A DNA stretch of 64,000 bases, taken from a candidate division WOR-3 bacterium (lineage in GTDB: Bacteria > Hydrothermota > Hydrothermia > Hydrothermales > JAJRUZ01). The notes below the pieces were generated by a model. The model was given only the letters and a program-made list of their open reading frames with translations, was not told the origin of the DNA and searched no databases. The stretch covers positions 28,188 through 92,187 of the forward strand of contig JBDRZP010000006.1 of NCBI GenBank assembly GCA_039804025.1, written 5' to 3'. Positions 15,602-25,313 of the stretch are shown here, one piece after another; position 1 is the first letter of the stretch, and every line of letters starts with the position of its first letter. The position numbers and the translations under genes were made by a program.

Positions 15602-16508
15602 TTTAAAAAATAAATTTATTGAATATATTCTACTTGAAAGAGGTTATTCAATAAATACAAAGGAAAGTTATGAAAATGACCTTGAAAAATTTTTTACATT
15701 TATAAATAAAAATGAAATTAATTTATTTGAAATTGATAACCTTGATATAACACTTTTTATTGCTGAATTAAAAAAAGAAAATTATTCAGAAAGTTCAATT
15801 TTAAGAATTTTATCTACTTTAAGAAGTTTTTTTAAATTTTTATCAGAAAGGGAAAATTTTAAAAAGGATCCAACACTATTAATAGAACTTCCTAAAAAAT
15901 CTCTAAGATTACCTTATTTTTTAACTTATGAGGAATTTGAAGCCTTAAGTAACTCAATTGATATTGAAAAACCTTATGGATTAAGAGATAAAGCTTTAAT
16001 AGAAATTTTATACGCCACAGGAATGAGGGTGAGTGAAGCTTTAAACTTAAAGAGAAGTGATGTAAACTTTGAAGAAGAAGTAATAAGAGTTAAAGGAAAA
16101 GGTGAAAAGGAGAGAATAATTCCTGTAAATAAAATATGTCTTTTTTACCTAAAGGAATACATAGAAAAAGAAAGAAATAAAATTTTAAAAAATAAAAATT
16201 CGGATTTTCTGTTTTTAAACAAAAATGGAACAAAACTCTCAAGGGTGGGGTTTTGGAAAATATTAAAAAAATATTCAATAAAAGCAGGAATTAAAAAATT
16301 ACATCCCCATATATTGAGGCATACTTTCGCTACACATATGCTTTTAAATGGCTGCGATTTAAAAACTTTAAAAATAATTTTGGGACATTCCTCAATCTCA
16401 ACTACACAGATTTATACCCATGTAACAAGAACACATTTACATGAAGTAATTGAAAAGTATCATCCAAGAGGTAAGTTTAAAAATGGTAGATTTTCAAAAA
16501 TTACTTAG
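15588..16508 (+). CDS. xerD: Tyrosine recombinase, XerC/XerD type
   Basis: 306 aa from a TTG start, the only start that keeps the full SAM-like N-terminal domain. Catalytic residues: Arg in ATGMRVSEAL, Lys in KGKGEKER, HILRHTFATH (His and Arg), HSS in LGHSSISTTQIYTH, and the Tyr nucleophile in IYTHV. The protein probably resolves chromosome dimers at dif; whether it is XerC or XerD cannot be told without the partner gene. It lies in a compact run, overlapping ispH by 14 and cca by 26 bases. Confidence 0.9.
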   Translation: MNLFDLKNKFIEYILLERGYSINTKESYENDLEKFFTFINKNEINLFEIDNLDITLFIAELKKENYSESSILRILSTLRSFFKFLSERENFKKDPTLLIELPKKSLRLPYFLTYEEFEALSNSIDIEKPYGLRDKALIEILYATGMRVSEALNLKRSDVNFEEEVIRVKGKGEKERIIPVNKICLFYLKEYIEKERNKILKNKNSDFLFLNKNGTKLSRVGFWKILKKYSIKAGIKKLHPHILRHTFATHMLLNGCDLKTLKIILGHSSISTTQIYTHVTRTHLHEVIEKYHPRGKFKNGRFSKIT

Positions 16509-17640
16509 AAATAAATACATAAAAGACATTTATGAAATAGCAAAAAAATTAAATAGTGAACTCTTCCTTGTAGGTGGTGCAGTTAGAGATTTAATTTTAG
16601 GAAAAGAGGAAATAAGAGATTTCGATTTTGTTCTACTATTAGATCCCAAGGAATTTATTGAAGAACTTTCAAAAAAATGGAAAAAACCTTATAAAAGTTA
16701 CCCCTTTAAAACCTATGAATTTGAATTTGATAATTTTGAGTTTGATTTTGCAATGGCAAGAAAGGAAAATTATTTGAAGGAAGGAAGTTTACCCCAAATT
16801 GAAAAAGCAGAAAGAATTGAGGAGGATTTAAAAAGAAGGGATTTTACAATTAATGCAGTTGCCCTTTTAATTTACCCTGAAATGAAAATAATTGATGTTT
16901 ATAATGGAATTAATGATATTAAAAATAAAAAAATAAAAATTTTAAAAAATGGAAGTTTCCGTGAAGACCCTACAAGGGCAATAAGAGCAATAAAGTATAA
17001 AGTAAAACTTGATTTTGATTTAGAAATAGCTGAAGAAGAATTTGAAATGGCTAAAAAATTTATTAAAAATGTAAGTTTTCCAAGAATAAAAAAAGAAATA
17101 AGAGAAATAAGCATACTGAAAGAAAGAAAAAAAATCATTGAAGAACTTTTAAAATTTAACCTTTTAAAAAGTTATTTTGAAGAAAATCTGGAAGAAGAAA
17201 ATAAAATATTAAAATTTCTTGAACTTTTTGATAAAAATTCAAGGGAATTTTCAAAGGAAGACTGGATATATATTCTCGCAATAATTCTAAAAAATGAAAA
17301 TTATATAGAAAAAATAGATTCATTTCTTGAAAAAAATGAAAAGAGAGAATTTTTAAATTCTTTTAAAAATCAAAAAAAAGAAAGGTGTTATGAAATGAAG
17401 GATAAAAGTTTATTTATTTCTCTTTTAAAATCAGATTTTCCTTATTATAAAATTAAAAGTGTTATAAAAAACTTTTGTAATTTAAGAATTTTTGTTAATG
17501 GTGATTTTTTAATTAAAATGGGATTCAAAGGTGAAAAAATTGGTAAAATTCTAAAAGAAATAAAAATAAACAAAATAGAAGGTAAAATAGAGGATAAATT
17601 TGAGGAAATAAAATTTATTGAAAATTATTTTAAAAGATGA
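16483..17640 (+). CDS. cca: tRNA CCA-adding enzyme / poly(A) polymerase family
   Basis: 385 aa from MVDFQKLLRN, chosen because AGAGGT precedes it at 10-base spacing; an upstream TTG inside xerD is less likely. The class II nucleotidyltransferase core is clear: FLVGGAVRDLILG, the metal-binding DFDFV, RRDFTINAVAL, the neck EDPTRAIRAIKYKVKL. The enzyme adds or repairs the 3' CCA of tRNAs, which fits this genome because neither tRNA in the window encodes CCA. It overlaps the next gene by 4 bases. Confidence 0.88.
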   Translation: MVDFQKLLRNKYIKDIYEIAKKLNSELFLVGGAVRDLILGKEEIRDFDFVLLLDPKEFIEELSKKWKKPYKSYPFKTYEFEFDNFEFDFAMARKENYLKEGSLPQIEKAERIEEDLKRRDFTINAVALLIYPEMKIIDVYNGINDIKNKKIKILKNGSFREDPTRAIRAIKYKVKLDFDLEIAEEEFEMAKKFIKNVSFPRIKKEIREISILKERKKIIEELLKFNLLKSYFEENLEEENKILKFLELFDKNSREFSKEDWIYILAIILKNENYIEKIDSFLEKNEKREFLNSFKNQKKERCYEMKDKSLFISLLKSDFPYYKIKSVIKNFCNLRIFVNGDFLIKMGFKGEKIGKILKEIKINKIEGKIEDKFEEIKFIENYFKR

Positions 17641-18740
17641 AAATTCCCTATTTTAAAATAAAGTTAAAAGAAGAAGAAAAGGCTTATTTACTTGATGTTC
17701 TTGAAAAAGGGCAATTATCCTTCGGAAAGGAATGTTTAAAATTTGAAAAGAATATTGCAGAGTTAACTAAAAGTAAAGCAGTTTTTGTTTCTTCTGCTAC
17801 TACAGGACTTCACCTTGTTTATAAAGCACTTGAAATAGGTAAATATGATGAAGTTCTTGTTCCCTCTTTTACTTTCACAGCAACAGTTGAACCCTTAATT
17901 CATCTTGGTGCAACACCTGTTTTTGTTGATGTTATATCAGAAAAGTATCCTGTAATAGATTTAAAGGATGCTGAAAAGAAATTATCAAAAAAAACAAGAG
18001 CACTTGTTTTTATGTATTATGCAGGATTTATTGTTGATATGAAAGAATATATAGAATTCTGTAAAGAAAATAAAATTTATCTTATTGAGGATGCAGCCCA
18101 TGCCTTTCCAGCTGAAAGAGAAAATAGGTATGCTGGAACTTTTGGTATAGCAGGAGTTTATAGTTTTTACGGTAATAAGAATCTTCATTTAGGTGAAGGT
18201 GGTATGGTTTTAACAAATGATGAAAGGTTATATGAAAGAATAAAATTACTGAGAAATCATGGTATAAAAGATTTATCTGTAGAAAAGAAAGATCTTGTAT
18301 CTAATTATGATATAAATTTTCCTGGATTTAATTTTAGACCAACTGAACTTCAGGGTGCCCTCGGGAATATTTTATTAAAAAGACTAAAAGAAATGCAGGA
18401 AAAAAGAAAAAGAATTTATTTTAAAATAAGGGAAGAAATTGAAGGTAAATTTACATTTCCCTATGATGAAAATGAACCTTCTTCCTATCATATAAATCCT
18501 ATTTTTACAGGAGATGAAAAAGAAAGGAAGGAACTTCTAAGATATTTAAGGGAGAAGGAGATACAGTGTTCCTATCATTATCCCCCTGTTCATCTTTTTT
18601 CTTATATCAAGGAAAGGTATGGAAGAATTTATCTTGATGTAACAGAAGATTTATCAAAAAGGGAAGTTACCTTGCCACTTTACCCTTGTTTGGAAGATGA
18701 AGAGGTAGATTACATAATTGAAATGTTAAAAAAATTCTAA
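17637..18740 (+). CDS. DegT/DnrJ/EryC1/StrS-family sugar aminotransferase
   Basis: 367 aa. PLP-dependent fold type I. The family opening IPYFKIKLKEEEKAYLLDVLEKGQLSFG is followed by SSATTGLHL, PSFTFTATVEP, EDAAHAF (D152) and SFYGNKNLHLGEGGM, where K181 should form the Schiff base. Members aminate nucleotide-linked ketosugars for surface polysaccharides. The substrate cannot be deduced here. ATGA overlap with cca. The nearest glycan genes are the GT and ABC genes within 10 kb. Confidence 0.88.
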   Translation: MKIPYFKIKLKEEEKAYLLDVLEKGQLSFGKECLKFEKNIAELTKSKAVFVSSATTGLHLVYKALEIGKYDEVLVPSFTFTATVEPLIHLGATPVFVDVISEKYPVIDLKDAEKKLSKKTRALVFMYYAGFIVDMKEYIEFCKENKIYLIEDAAHAFPAERENRYAGTFGIAGVYSFYGNKNLHLGEGGMVLTNDERLYERIKLLRNHGIKDLSVEKKDLVSNYDINFPGFNFRPTELQGALGNILLKRLKEMQEKRKRIYFKIREEIEGKFTFPYDENEPSSYHINPIFTGDEKERKELLRYLREKEIQCSYHYPPVHLFSYIKERYGRIYLDVTEDLSKREVTLPLYPCLEDEEVDYIIEMLKKF

Positions 18741-19014
18741 CATAACATTCTCAATACTCTTTACTTTTTATAAGACATAATCTTATTTATATTTTTATCG
18801 GGGTTGTTGCTCCTTTGCTGGGATTGTTGCTGTTACAATATGATTTGCAATATGGGACAGAAGAACTGCATTACAGCCTTAAAGGAATATTCAAAGAAAA
18901 ATCCTGAACTTGCCGAAATAAATAAAAATTTTGGACTATAATATCACCTTCAAGTATCTTATCACTCTTATAATATTAAAAAACAGAAAAAGAGTATTTA
19001 AAAATTCTAATTTT
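18741..19014. other. Intergenic region, no supported gene
   Basis: A weak A/T-only inverted repeat (ATAAGA-CATAA-TCTTAT, 18770-18786) lies after the aminotransferase gene and may be a poor terminator. A Cys-rich reading frame ends at 18941 (ATG 18840, 33 aa, MICNMGQKNC...). It has no ribosome-binding site and matches nothing I know, so it may be a gene relic. Confidence 0.3.
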
Positions 19015-19743
19015 TTATCTCCATACTATAAGATTACTTGTTGCTTTTCCACCTTCGTTCATATATAAAGTAGCAACATTGGTACACCACTGAACCTTTA
19101 TCGTATGGGTTCCTGCTGAGAGATTTTCATACCAGGAAAGAACAATTTCTTTTGTATCATTTGTAAAACCGTATATAACTTCTTCATATACCTTTTGAAC
19201 ACCATCAATTAATAGCCTATAATACCCAATACTTCCTGAAGAAAAATGTTTGGTTCTTCTCAAGACTGCCAATACAAAAACACCTTGATTACCTGTTGTA
19301 ATAGTAATAGACATTCCGGGTACATCCACCCATGTATTAGAAGATGTACTTGCCTCCGAAGTATAAACAACTTGATTTCCTGTACCACCTGCATCTGCGT
19401 CTGGAATAAATGCATTTTGGGCTGCATTCCACTTTAAAACCTGTCCTGCACTCGGAGCTGATTGTATCCTAATTGGCCATGAATTTATATATAAATCACC
19501 CTGAATCCTTGAATTACCAACAACATCAAGTTTATAGATAGGTGTACTTGTTCCTATTCCAACATTATAAGTTGATACTGCTGTCCATAAATATGTTCCA
19601 TTTTCAGCCCATCCTCTTTGCCCTTCAATAAATACCTTTTGAGGTTTTTCATATTCTCCCTTAAGTTCTTTCATACTAACCTGACCCTGATAGAAAAATC
19701 CTATAAGAACAAAGGATAAAACTTTTAAAATTTTGAAGCCCAT
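19015..19743 (-). CDS. Secreted protein with EGQRGW module and NVGIGT collar motif
   Basis: 242 aa. A signal-like hydrophobic N-terminus is followed by KVFIEGQRGWAENGTYLWTAV and then NVGIGTSTPIYKLDVVGN, a motif typical of phage-tail-fibre and bacterial surface collar regions. The C-terminal part (about 120-242) is predicted to be all-beta, rich in Ser/Thr/Gly. A gene at 50597 shares the same N-terminal module but a different C-terminal domain. The gene has GGAGG upstream of its ATG and stands alone. Function unknown; a surface or adhesion role is inferred. Confidence 0.65.
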   Translation of the reverse strand: MGFKILKVLSFVLIGFFYQGQVSMKELKGEYEKPQKVFIEGQRGWAENGTYLWTAVSTYNVGIGTSTPIYKLDVVGNSRIQGDLYINSWPIRIQSAPSAGQVLKWNAAQNAFIPDADAGGTGNQVVYTSEASTSSNTWVDVPGMSITITTGNQGVFVLAVLRRTKHFSSGSIGYYRLLIDGVQKVYEEVIYGFTNDTKEIVLSWYENLSAGTHTIKVQWCTNVATLYMNEGGKATSNLIVWR

Positions 19744-19988
19744 AGTTTAACCTCCATTTTTAAACCCCTATTATAATACTTTTTTTAGAATACTTTTTTC
19801 AATTTAATAGAATACCATAAAGACTTTAGATTTCTAATGTTTATTTTTTTAAACCTCCAGATTAATTGTTAAATTTTAATCAAGAAAGGTGAAAATTGTT
19901 ATTTCCTTTAGGGTTAAAAATCTTAAAGCTTGTTAAGTAATATAAAAAGCATATGGTTCTCTTCCTAAATATGATGAATTCTTTATAT

Positions 19989-20765
19989 CTATAGAGTAGC
20001 ACCTTCATATCTTCTAATACCTTTTTTCCACATAAATTCAAAAATAATAAAAAATACAAAAAGAATAAAAGCCTGATAAAAAAGGAAAAAGAAATTTCTC
20101 TCTTTTAATAAAAATTTTACCGGATAGTTTGAAAGTATTATAACAGGAATTATCGTAATAAAAATTTTTCTGAAAATTCCTTTATAAATTTTTTCTGGAT
20201 ATCTTGCAAGGTCATAAAAATCATAAATTATGTAGTAAAGATTATAAACTTCAATTATCCAGAAAGTTAAAAGAACAATATTGTAATGTAAAAATAAATA
20301 AATCATAAAAGAAATTAAAAAGGAAAAAAGATAAAGTAAAATATCAGTAAATGAAGGGAAAGTTTTTAAAAGATAAAATCCATAAACAAGAAGGGCAAAA
20401 TAGGAAGGAAATCTGTAAAACCAATCAAATCTTGGATCTCTGAGAGCAATAATAATTTTAGGATTAAAGGGTTTTATTAAATACTTTTCAAGCCTTCCTT
20501 CTTTAACAAGTTGTGAAAGAGAAATGATACCTGCTCCAAAAATACTTTTGTATAATGAATCAAGTAAATACGCAGTGCCTGTTAAAATATAAATTTCTCC
20601 TTTTTCAAAACCAACAATACTATTTACATAAGAATAGACAACTTGGAAAAATAAAAATGCAAATAAGGAATCTAAAAAGCCAAAAAGGATCTGCAAAAAT
20701 GCATCAAGCCGAAAGGCTATATGAGATTTTAATTTTAAAAATAAAAATTTTAATATAGTTTTCAT
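19989..20765 (-). CDS. ABC-2 type exporter permease, second subunit
   Basis: 258 aa with about six membrane helices. The N-terminal helix pattern KSHIAFRLDAFLQILFGFLDSLFAFLFFQ, the FEKGEIYILTG loop and LVKEGRLEKYLIKPFNP match the ABC2_membrane_6 type of permease usually encoded in pairs with one ATPase. It overlaps the preceding permease gene by 4 bases. The substrate is unknown; such systems export lipids, peptides or drugs. Confidence 0.75.
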   Translation of the reverse strand: MKTILKFLFLKLKSHIAFRLDAFLQILFGFLDSLFAFLFFQVVYSYVNSIVGFEKGEIYILTGTAYLLDSLYKSIFGAGIISLSQLVKEGRLEKYLIKPFNPKIIIALRDPRFDWFYRFPSYFALLVYGFYLLKTFPSFTDILLYLFSFLISFMIYLFLHYNIVLLTFWIIEVYNLYYIIYDFYDLARYPEKIYKGIFRKIFITIIPVIILSNYPVKFLLKERNFFFLFYQAFILFVFFIIFEFMWKKGIRRYEGATL

Positions 20766-21565
20766 ATACTCCCAGGAGCACTATATCTTTTTCTACCAAA
20801 ATAAAAAACTATCTGTGAAAGAAAATAAAAGAATATTATCCATAAAATTAACATAAATAGTTCAATCACAATATTTACACTCTGTGCTTTACCAATAAAA
20901 ATCTGCGCCGGGAAAAAACTTATATATTTAAAAGGGAGAAAAAGAAAAATTTTTTTAAAAGGAAGTAAATCAAGAGGAATTATTGAACCTGATAAAAAAT
21001 ATACTGATAGATCTAAGATTCTTAAAAAAGCAAAAGGCCTCTCAATCCAGAAGGCAAGGAGATTTAATAAGTATTCAATTATATAACCTAAAACACCACC
21101 TAAAAAACCAAATAAAAAAGATAAAAAGAAAGGCAAAAGCCCATAGGGTAAAATTATGTAATTTTTTAAAACAAAAAATAATAAAATTACACCCAAAATA
21201 GCAAAAATCCACCAGGTAAATAAATAAGAATATGCAGAGAAAAAATAAAATAAAAAATAGTTAATAGGTTTTGTTATATATTTAGAAAATGTTCCATTCT
21301 TTATTGAATCTGCTATTTCCCACCATGCGTGTGGTTTTGTTTCAAGAAAAAAATAAGAAATTATATAATATGTTATTAATTCAGATAATTTATAATCACC
21401 AATAATTTCTTGTTGATCATAAACTGATTTCCATAAGAAAAAATAAGTAAGAGGCGGAATTATTATAATTGATAAAAGAAAAAATGTGTTTACCTTATAC
21501 TGGAGAGATTGAAGAATACTGATCTTTGAAACACTTATATATTTATAAGCTTTCTTCAAAAACAT
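20762..21565 (-). CDS. ABC-2 type exporter permease, first subunit
   Basis: 267 aa, about six membrane helices. Conserved features of the same permease type include LITYYIISYFF, WWEIADSIKNGTFSKYITKPINYFLF and PFKYISFFPAQIFIGKA near the end. It overlaps the ATPase gene by 23 bases and the second permease gene by 4 bases, so all three are translationally coupled. Confidence 0.78.
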   Translation of the reverse strand: MFLKKAYKYISVSKISILQSLQYKVNTFFLLSIIIIPPLTYFFLWKSVYDQQEIIGDYKLSELITYYIISYFFLETKPHAWWEIADSIKNGTFSKYITKPINYFLFYFFSAYSYLFTWWIFAILGVILLFFVLKNYIILPYGLLPFFLSFLFGFLGGVLGYIIEYLLNLLAFWIERPFAFLRILDLSVYFLSGSIIPLDLLPFKKIFLFLPFKYISFFPAQIFIGKAQSVNIVIELFMLILWIIFFYFLSQIVFYFGRKRYSAPGSI

Positions 21566-22541
21566 CCCTTAACACCTCCTCAAGTTCAGGCTCTTCTATT
21601 ACAATATCGCTTATTTCAAAATTTTGGAACAAATTCCTTGCAATTAGAAGTGCATCAGATTTATTAACTAAAATTCTATAAACCCCCTCCTCTTCCTCAT
21701 CCTTATGAATTTTAGAATAAATTTTCTCCAGTTCATCCTTTTTCTTTTCATTTTTCAAACTGAACTTTATCAATTTCTTACCTGAAAATTTTTCAATTGC
21801 ACCCTTTACTTTTCCCTCATAAATTATTTCACCTTTGTTTATAACTATAAGTCTATCAGATAACTCCTCAACATCCTTCATATAATGACTTGTTAGAATA
21901 CATGTTGCTTTATTCTTTTCAACATAATATTTTATGAATTCCCTTATATTTTTCTGTGAAACAATATCAAGACCGAGTGTTGGCTCATCTAAAAATAATA
22001 CCTCTGGATTATAAATTAAACTTGCAATAAGTTCAAGCCTCATCTTTTGACCCTTTGAAAGTCTTCTTAAAGGAACATCAAGAATATCTTTCACATCAAG
22101 TATTTCTACCATTTCATTCAAATTATTCTTAAATATTTTATCATCAACTTCATATAAGTCTTTTATAAAATCAAGACCATCTCTTGCTGATATATCCCAT
22201 ACTATCTCCTCTAAAAACCCTTCAAGCCCCATAACAAATGTTATCTTTTTTAAAAACTCTTTTTCCCTTTTAAATGGATCAAAACCAAGAACACTCACAT
22301 AACCCTCTGTTTTATAAAGAACACCTGATAGAATCTTCATACATGTTGTTTTACCTGCACCATTTGGCCCAACAAAACCAAGAATCTCTCCCTTATAAAC
22401 TTCAAAACTAATTCCCTTTAATGCATAAACTTCTTCATATTTTCTTTTAAAAAATTCTTTCAGGGCTCCTTTAAGCCCTTTCTCTTTAATTGGTCTTTTA
22501 TAAATTTTATGAAGATTCCTAACTTTTATAACCGTATTCAT
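21543..22541 (-). CDS. ABC exporter ATP-binding protein
   Basis: 332 aa. Walker A GPNGAGKTT, Q-loop FVMGLEGFLEE, a signature of the form LSKGQKMRLEL and Walker B VLFLDEPTLGLD, followed by the H-loop LTSHYMKDVE. The last 90 residues form the C-terminal extension common in ABC-2 exporters of this class. It energises the two permeases encoded downstream. GGGGG lies before the ATG, and a promoter lies about 100 nt upstream. Confidence 0.92.
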   Translation of the reverse strand: MNTVIKVRNLHKIYKRPIKEKGLKGALKEFFKRKYEEVYALKGISFEVYKGEILGFVGPNGAGKTTCMKILSGVLYKTEGYVSVLGFDPFKREKEFLKKITFVMGLEGFLEEIVWDISARDGLDFIKDLYEVDDKIFKNNLNEMVEILDVKDILDVPLRRLSKGQKMRLELIASLIYNPEVLFLDEPTLGLDIVSQKNIREFIKYYVEKNKATCILTSHYMKDVEELSDRLIVINKGEIIYEGKVKGAIEKFSGKKLIKFSLKNEKKKDELEKIYSKIHKDEEEEGVYRILVNKSDALLIARNLFQNFEISDIVIEEPELEEVLRDVFEESL

Positions 22542-22647
22542 AACTAACCCCCTGTTTTATTTGAAAGTTAAATTAATAAAACTCTATCACATCATTACTT
22601 GCAAAATAAGATATAATTATCTCTTTATAATTTTCTGTTATGTTATA

Positions 22648-22676
22648 TTTATACCATCAAATCTTCTTTTTTTCAA
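22648..22676 (-). promoter_or_regulatory. Promoter of the ABC exporter operon
   Basis: TTGAAA (22676-22671), 17 bp, TATAAA (22653-22648) on the minus strand. The leader to the ATPase start is about 100 nt. Confidence 0.5.
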
Positions 22677-22688
22677 TATTTCCAATAT

Positions 22689-24062
22689 TTACAAAACATA
22701 TTTTATTTTACATAAATAAACATTAAAATATTTAAAAGTATCTACAAAAAAGAAATTTTTTTCTTTAAATTCTCGAATTTCCCTGTTATCAAGAATAAGC
22801 CAAAATCTGTCTTTATTTTTTAAATAAGCAAAAATTTGGTTTTTTTCAATAACTTTTATATTTTTTTCATAAATTTTAAATGGCATCACTAAACTTCCTG
22901 AAACATAAACATATTTAACATTTTCTCTTTTTAGAATTGAAATTGCCTTTTTTATTTCAATTCTGTGTGGATATAATAAAAGTTTTAAATCATAAAAAAA
23001 TGTTTTAACAAAAATTATAAAAAATGCTATGTAAAATATTTTCTTTAAAAAAAAATTTTTTATTGAATAATTCATAGAAATGATGCAAATTAAAACTGGA
23101 ACTAAAAATAAAAGAAGCCTTCCGTGAAAGGGATAAATTCTCAGAAAAGAAAAGGATGAAACTGTCAAAATACAAATAACAAAAAATAAAAAAAGAATTT
23201 TATCTTTTCTATAAATAAGCAAAAGACCACTTATAAAAAAAAGAAAAACTAAAATTGGGATTCTAAGACCAAGAGTTCCGTGAAAAATTGAAATAAAAAC
23301 ACCTAAAAATCTTACATATTCTGAAATTTTAAAAGGATTAAAATAAAATTCATTCCAGTAATCAATCAAACCTTTAACTTCTCTATAAGGCAATAAAAAA
23401 ATTTTGTAATAAAAAATTGAGAAAACTAAAAAAATTAAACTTGAAAAAATTAAAAAATAAATTTTTTTTAAAAACTTATTTTTATAAAAATGATAAAAGG
23501 AAACTAAAATAATTGAAGGAAAAAAGAAAAAAATCGTGAAGGAAAAAAATGGCAAAATTAAACTTGAAAGAAAAAATAAAATGGAATATTTTAATGAATA
23601 ATCTTTTAAAAACTTAAAAAAAATAAACAAAAATAAACATGTTGTAAAAACATCTAAGGAATAGTGTTTGAATTCTGAAGAATAAAGTAAAAGAGTTTCT
23701 GAAATTAAAAAAACAATAAGAGAAATTAACAGAAATCCAATATTATCATCTAATTCCTTTATTAAAAAATAAAAAACAAAAAATGATAAAAGGGAAAATA
23801 AAAAGGGGAAAAATCTTATGATAAGTTCATTGTTTTTATCATTATCTAAAATTACTGAAACTTTATTTAAAATCAAAAAAAATAAAGGTGCCATTTGATT
23901 GTATTCAAGTTTTTCATTAATTAGTTCAACAAAAGATTTTTCTTTTAAATTCATTAAAAGAGCAGCTTCATCATGCCATAGATCTCTTCTCTGAATGTAA
24001 AGTAAAAAACGAATTAAAAAACCTGATAAAAAAATTAAATAAATTAACTTTCTATTCATCAT
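22689..24062 (-). CDS. GT-C fold membrane glycosyltransferase, PMT/ArnT-like
   Basis: 457 aa from ATG 24062; a TTG 12 bases upstream is less likely. About ten to twelve membrane helices. The first extracytoplasmic loop holds RRDLWHDEAALLMN, the acidic (Asp/Glu) loop typical of polyprenyl-phosphate-sugar-dependent GT-C enzymes of the ArnT/PMT type. The C-terminal domain is soluble. Overlaps the upstream GH63-type gene by 11 bases, so the two are coupled, suggesting that a glycan is both transferred and trimmed or hydrolysed. Confidence 0.72.
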   Translation of the reverse strand: MMNRKLIYLIFLSGFLIRFLLYIQRRDLWHDEAALLMNLKEKSFVELINEKLEYNQMAPLFFLILNKVSVILDNDKNNELIIRFFPFLFSLLSFFVFYFLIKELDDNIGFLLISLIVFLISETLLLYSSEFKHYSLDVFTTCLFLFIFFKFLKDYSLKYSILFFLSSLILPFFSFTIFFFFPSIILVSFYHFYKNKFLKKIYFLIFSSLIFLVFSIFYYKIFLLPYREVKGLIDYWNEFYFNPFKISEYVRFLGVFISIFHGTLGLRIPILVFLFFISGLLLIYRKDKILFLFFVICILTVSSFSFLRIYPFHGRLLLFLVPVLICIISMNYSIKNFFLKKIFYIAFFIIFVKTFFYDLKLLLYPHRIEIKKAISILKRENVKYVYVSGSLVMPFKIYEKNIKVIEKNQIFAYLKNKDRFWLILDNREIREFKEKNFFFVDTFKYFNVYLCKIKYVL

Positions 24063-25302
24063 GTTTAAAATCAACTATAAGGGTACTCCAGGAAAAATCT
24101 CTCATAGCCTTACCAGGATAACCTGTTAGAGGGTCATAAAACTCACAGAATCCAAATTTTTCAATAAGTTCTTCTGTTTTCTTTTTTATTATATCAGCCA
24201 GATCTTTTTTGTTATGCCTTAAAAGACCTTTATAGATAAACCAGTTCGTATTTACCCATGTAGTTCCCCTCCATAAAAATCTTGTATCTGTTAAAGGTCC
24301 GAAACTCTTTTCATCCCTTGAAACACTTGGGACAGGATAATTTAGAAAAAATTTTTCAGGATCTGTTAAATGTGATAAAAGGTGATTTACATAATACTCA
24401 GGAATATCAAGACATAAAGGGAAAAGTGAAGAAATTGTTTTAACTTTCATTTTCTCTTCTTTTTTATTCCTGTGATATAAACTGTAAAAAATTTTATCTT
24501 CTTCATTCCAGAATTTTTTAATTATCTTATCTTTAACTTCTTCATATTTTTTTCTGTAATATTCACTTTTATTTTCTTCTCCTATCTCCTTAAACAAAAA
24601 GGAGAGGGAATTTAGGGAAAGAGCATAAATTGTGTTAAAGGCAACATCCTCAACATCAAAAATTTCTTTTTCAAAAATTATATTTAAATCCCAATTTATC
24701 TTTTTATAAAAAAATAAAATTTCAGTAATTTTCTTAACTGAGTTTTGAGGGTCAAATTCAAAATTTTGAAAAACAATATCATATTGAGGAGAAAGGTCCA
24801 TTCCTGATTCCATTGGAGTTATAATTGAAATAAGTGAATCTCTATCAGGGTCTCTTTCCCTTTCTAAATATTCATAGTATCTTTCAATTTTAAATATAAA
24901 TTTTTTTAACATTTCTTTATCACCTGATTTTTTATATAATTTTTTAAGGGAAAGAGCAATAACAGGAGGTTGAATTTCAGCAGTGAAAAATTTATAGTCC
25001 GGATCTTGCTCCTTTTTCCACCATATTTTAAAACGATCTTTTAATCTAAAATTCCAGAAAATTATATGGGGAATAAAACCATTATCTTTTTGCACACTTA
25101 AAAGGGTTTCAAGTTCATTAATTGCATATTGAGTATTAAATTCAGACATAACAATAATATGAAAACAGGAATCCCAGAACCACTGGTGATAATGCTCTTT
25201 ATCAGGTGAAATATAAAAGTAATTTTTTTTAAGATTTTTACTGAAACCCTTTTTTAAATTTTTAAGTAAAATTTTTTGTGCCTTTTCCCTTAATTTTTCC
25301 AT
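24052..25302 (-). CDS. GH63-type glycoside hydrolase, mannosylglycerate/glucosylglycerate hydrolase-like
   Basis: 416 aa, (alpha/alpha)6 barrel. Characteristic segments: HYHQWFWDSCFH, ITPMESGMDLSPQYD with the catalytic Asp in the SGMDLSP motif, RGTTWVNTNWFIYKGL, and FCEFYDPLTGYPG...FSWSTLIVD with the catalytic-base Glu. These fit GH63 enzymes such as mannosylglycerate hydrolase. No signal peptide is seen, so it acts in the cytoplasm, perhaps on a compatible solute. The start overlaps the divergent AsmA -10 box. Confidence 0.75.
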   Translation of the reverse strand: MEKLREKAQKILLKNLKKGFSKNLKKNYFYISPDKEHYHQWFWDSCFHIIVMSEFNTQYAINELETLLSVQKDNGFIPHIIFWNFRLKDRFKIWWKKEQDPDYKFFTAEIQPPVIALSLKKLYKKSGDKEMLKKFIFKIERYYEYLERERDPDRDSLISIITPMESGMDLSPQYDIVFQNFEFDPQNSVKKITEILFFYKKINWDLNIIFEKEIFDVEDVAFNTIYALSLNSLSFLFKEIGEENKSEYYRKKYEEVKDKIIKKFWNEEDKIFYSLYHRNKKEEKMKVKTISSLFPLCLDIPEYYVNHLLSHLTDPEKFFLNYPVPSVSRDEKSFGPLTDTRFLWRGTTWVNTNWFIYKGLLRHNKKDLADIIKKKTEELIEKFGFCEFYDPLTGYPGKAMRDFSWSTLIVDFKHDE

Positions 25303-25307
25303 ATAAT
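25302..25307 (+). promoter_or_regulatory. -10 box of the leaderless AsmA-like gene
   Basis: TATAAT ending 6 bases before the ATG at 25314, the same geometry as ispH and the subtilase gene. The -35 is weak (TTGTGC at 25276-25281, 20-bp spacer). The box sits on the start codon of the divergent GH63-type gene. Confidence 0.5.
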
Positions 25308-25313
25308 TTTATT

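Noticed and set aside
18770..18786. ATAAGA-CATAA-TCTTAT as an intrinsic terminator
   Set aside because: The stem is almost all A/T with a short interrupted T run; too weak to call.
18798..18941. Cys-rich short reading frame after the aminotransferase
   Set aside because: No ribosome-binding site, no recognisable family, and in a region without promoter signals; possible relic only.
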